Below are positions 62,409 to 64,000 of a DNA stretch of 64,000 bases, one piece after another; position 1 is the stretch's first letter; each line of letters starts with the position of its first letter. A program made the position numbers and the translations under genes. The notes beneath the pieces are model-generated. The model worked only from the letters and a program-made list of their open reading frames with translations. It was not told the origin of the DNA and searched no databases. Source of the DNA: an uncultured Acidobacteriia bacterium (GTDB taxonomy: Bacteria; Acidobacteriota; Terriglobia; Bryobacterales; Bryobacteraceae); NCBI GenBank assembly GCA_903881085.1, contig CAIRSA010000513.1, positions 1-64,000 of the forward strand, read 5' to 3'.

Positions 62409-63197
62409 TTACTGAGGTTTGTATCGTTTCGCGAGCAAACAGGTGGCCGCATCCAAATCGACATCAGCTACCAAGAGACCCTCCACGCCATAGGGTTGAT
62501 AAGCCTGCGCCGTGCCATCGGGCCGGATCACCGCTGACGTGGTGGGCGAACCTTCGCTCGCATAATTCACAGTGGCGAAATAACAAGTGTTCTCGGCTGC
62601 CCTGCACAGCGCTGCCTTTTCGTGGAACGTGTTGGCCGGGTCCGCAAACTCCCTCGGCCGGTAGTCCCCAGCGGCCGTCTCTGAAAAATTCGGATGAAAC
62701 ACGATCTGCGCGCCGCGCATGGCCGCCCAGCGCACCGTCTCCGGATACCGCCAGCCTTCATGGCATATCGCGACGCCGAAGCTCAGACCGCCGGCCTGGA
62801 ACAAATGCCGTTCTGTACCTGCTGCATAGATCCCTTCTTCCGTGGGATCCAGTTGCACCTTGTCCTGAAAGCCAGCGATTGACCCATCGGAATTGACCAC
62901 AATCGCCGTGGCCCGCAGTTCATTTCCAACGATGCGTTCGGTGCCAAGCACCACCGTGATCTTGCCCTTATGCGCTGCAACTCCTACTTTGGTCCAGGCC
63001 CGCTCCATATACAACGCATCGAGCCGCGGAATCTGCTTGCCTACGCCGCGAAGGCCTGGCACATAGCACTCCGGAAAGCAGACCACGCGAGCTCCGGCAG
63101 CAGCGGCCTGGCCGATTGCATCGAGAGCAATGAGAATCGATTCATCTGGAGTTGAGGCGAAGCGAACATTCGCCAGGGCAATGCGAATTGCGTTCAT
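62409..63197 (-). CDS. Carbon-nitrogen hydrolase (nitrilase superfamily)
   Basis: 262 residues. Catalytic Glu in RVVCFPECYVPG (near 42), Lys in FQDKVQLDPTEEG (near 110) and Cys in VAICHEGWRYPE (near 145) form the triad. There is no signal peptide. It cleaves an amide or related C-N bond; the exact branch cannot be told by eye. It converges with the sulfatase and is divergent from the M20 peptidase, so it stands alone. Confidence 0.92.
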   Translation of the reverse strand: MNAIRIALANVRFASTPDESILIALDAIGQAAAAGARVVCFPECYVPGLRGVGKQIPRLDALYMERAWTKVGVAAHKGKITVVLGTERIVGNELRATAIVVNSDGSIAGFQDKVQLDPTEEGIYAAGTERHLFQAGGLSFGVAICHEGWRYPETVRWAAMRGAQIVFHPNFSETAAGDYRPREFADPANTFHEKAALCRAAENTCYFATVNYASEGSPTTSAVIRPDGTAQAYQPYGVEGLLVADVDLDAATCLLAKRYKPQ

Positions 63198-63301
63198 GAG
63201 ATTAATCCTTGAGTCTAACAGTTCAGGGCCGCAGCCGAATCTGTTATCCTATCGGCCAAGCCCACGCCCCGGCCCCAAAATCAAAAAGAAATGAGTCCTC
63301 C

Positions 63302-64000
63302 ATGAACTTGAAAGCTTTTTTATTATTTGCCGCATCGCTGCCGTGTCTGGCGCAATCGCAAAACATTGCTGCGATGAAAGCCGATGTCACCGGCCACCTG
63401 AACGACATGCAGAAGCAGGCGCAGGTCATGGTCGATTCCGTGTTCAGCTTTGGCGAACTCGGTTTTCAGGAGTTTGAAACCTCGAAGTATTTGACGTCGA
63501 TTCTGGAAAAAGAGGGCTTCACCATCGAGCGCGGCATAGCCGGCATTCCAACGGCATGGATCGCCACATGGGGCTCCGGCAAGCCTGTAATCTCGCTCGG
63601 CTCGGACATCGACTGCATTCCGCAGGCATCGCAGAAACCTGGCGTGGCGTATCATGATCCGCTGATTGAAGGCGCGCCAGGCCACGGCGAAGGTCACAAC
63701 TCCGGCACGCCGCTCAATATTCTTGCGGCCATTGCTGTGAAGAAGGTGATGGAGCGCGAACACCTCAAGGGCACGTTGAAAATCTGGCCTGGGGTTGCAG
63801 AAGAGCAGCTGGGCACCAAAGCGTACTTCGTCCGCGCAGGCCTCTTCAAAGACGTCGATGCGGTGTTGTTCGCGCACGTCGGCAACAGCCTGGCCGTATC
63901 AGCCGGTGGGGGCGGGCAGTCGGCGATGGTCTCAGTGGAATACAGCTTCAAGGGCGAAAGCGCCCATGCGGCAGGCGCGCCGTGGCGAGGTAAAAGCGCA
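63302..64000 (+). CDS. M20-family metallopeptidase/amidohydrolase, N-terminal part (runs off the window)
   Basis: The frame from the ATG at 63302 remains open to the window end (233 codons). It begins MNLKAFLLFAASLPCLAQSQN, a signal peptide. The aminoacylase-1/AbgB-like domain follows: VMVDSVFSFGELGFQEFETSKYL, then ISLGSDIDCIPQ, with PGHGEGHNSGTPLNILAAIAV carrying metal residues, WPGVAEEQLGTKAYFVRAGLF with the catalytic Glu pair, and the start of the dimerisation domain (VEYSFKGESAHAAGAPWRGKSA). It likely hydrolyses an N-acyl or aminobenzoyl-amide bond in the periplasm. The C-terminus lies outside. Confidence 0.88.
   Translation, partial: MNLKAFLLFAASLPCLAQSQNIAAMKADVTGHLNDMQKQAQVMVDSVFSFGELGFQEFETSKYLTSILEKEGFTIERGIAGIPTAWIATWGSGKPVISLGSDIDCIPQASQKPGVAYHDPLIEGAPGHGEGHNSGTPLNILAAIAVKKVMEREHLKGTLKIWPGVAEEQLGTKAYFVRAGLFKDVDAVLFAHVGNSLAVSAGGGGQSAMVSVEYSFKGESAHAAGAPWRGKSA

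Noticed and set aside
1-64000. tRNA genes or a prophage
   Set aside because: No cloverleaf-like stretch ending in CCA-compatible acceptor and no integrase, capsid or terminase motif was found by reading. A tRNAscan-SE run would settle the first.

Overview
The window looks like chromosomal DNA of a Bryobacterales/Solibacter-type Acidobacteriota. The grounds are the high GC content, a DUF1592 cytochrome with a DUF1552 partner, Tat-exported Gfo/Idh/MocA oxidoreductases, a TonB-receptor remnant of the large acidobacterial type with an N-terminal carboxypeptidase-regulatory domain, a subtilisin with a VVWGS-repeat tail, a PEP-CTERM protein, and a probable selenocysteine codon. No prophage, plasmid backbone, tRNA, rRNA operon or CRISPR array was seen.

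Layout. 1-5.9 kb: the start of an OPT transporter, a secreted S8 protease, a GT2 glycosyltransferase, lysS, a LolC/E-type permease and a zinc-ribbon protein. 5.9-11.6 kb: a HicAB toxin-antitoxin pair closed by a 19-bp palindrome, then DinB, GNAT and PQQ-propeller proteins, and a GntR/LacI-type regulator coupled to an FAD oxidoreductase. 11.6-13.5 kb: the most unusual locus. Three 152-bp tandem repeats each encode a 31-32 residue peptide with a conserved N-terminal part and a variable tail. They lie divergently from a distant SelO-like kinase-fold protein. 13.6-19.2 kb: serine hydrolase, small proteins, an SMP-30-like protein, a ClC channel and a degenerate GGDEF protein. 19.2-19.9 kb: a group II intron without a reverse transcriptase. 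19.9-24.8 kb: hybrid histidine kinase, RNase P RNA and an MGDG-synthase-like glycosyltransferase. 24.8-28.9 kb: TPR protein, an ArsC-like selenoprotein candidate, hemH, fabD and a parvulin. 29.0-33.1 kb: a three-gene phosphorelay (hybrid kinase, single-domain receiver, NtrC-type activator). 33.1-42 kb: a TlpA-like protein, an alpha/beta hydrolase, the nucleoside hydrolase-like/DUF1552/DUF1592 operon and a HI0933-type flavoprotein. 42-46.4 kb: yebC, ruvC, a secreted protein, a second TlpA-like protein and deoB. 46.4-49.6 kb: a decayed subtilisin relative and an HD-GYP/GAF/GGDEF signalling protein. 49.9-53.6 kb: two Gfo/Idh/MocA oxidoreductases and a sugar isomerase. 53.8-64 kb: a broken TonB receptor, a PEP-CTERM protein, an Hsp70 homologue, an esterase, a DUF4349 lipoprotein, an MBL hydrolase, a sulfatase, a nitrilase and the start of an M20 peptidase.

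Genes are tightly packed, with frequent ATGA and TAATG overlaps marking co-transcribed units. Several gaps hold short palindromic repeats of at least two families, often starting a few bases after a stop codon. All functional calls rest on motif recognition by eye. No database search or RNA folding was run.
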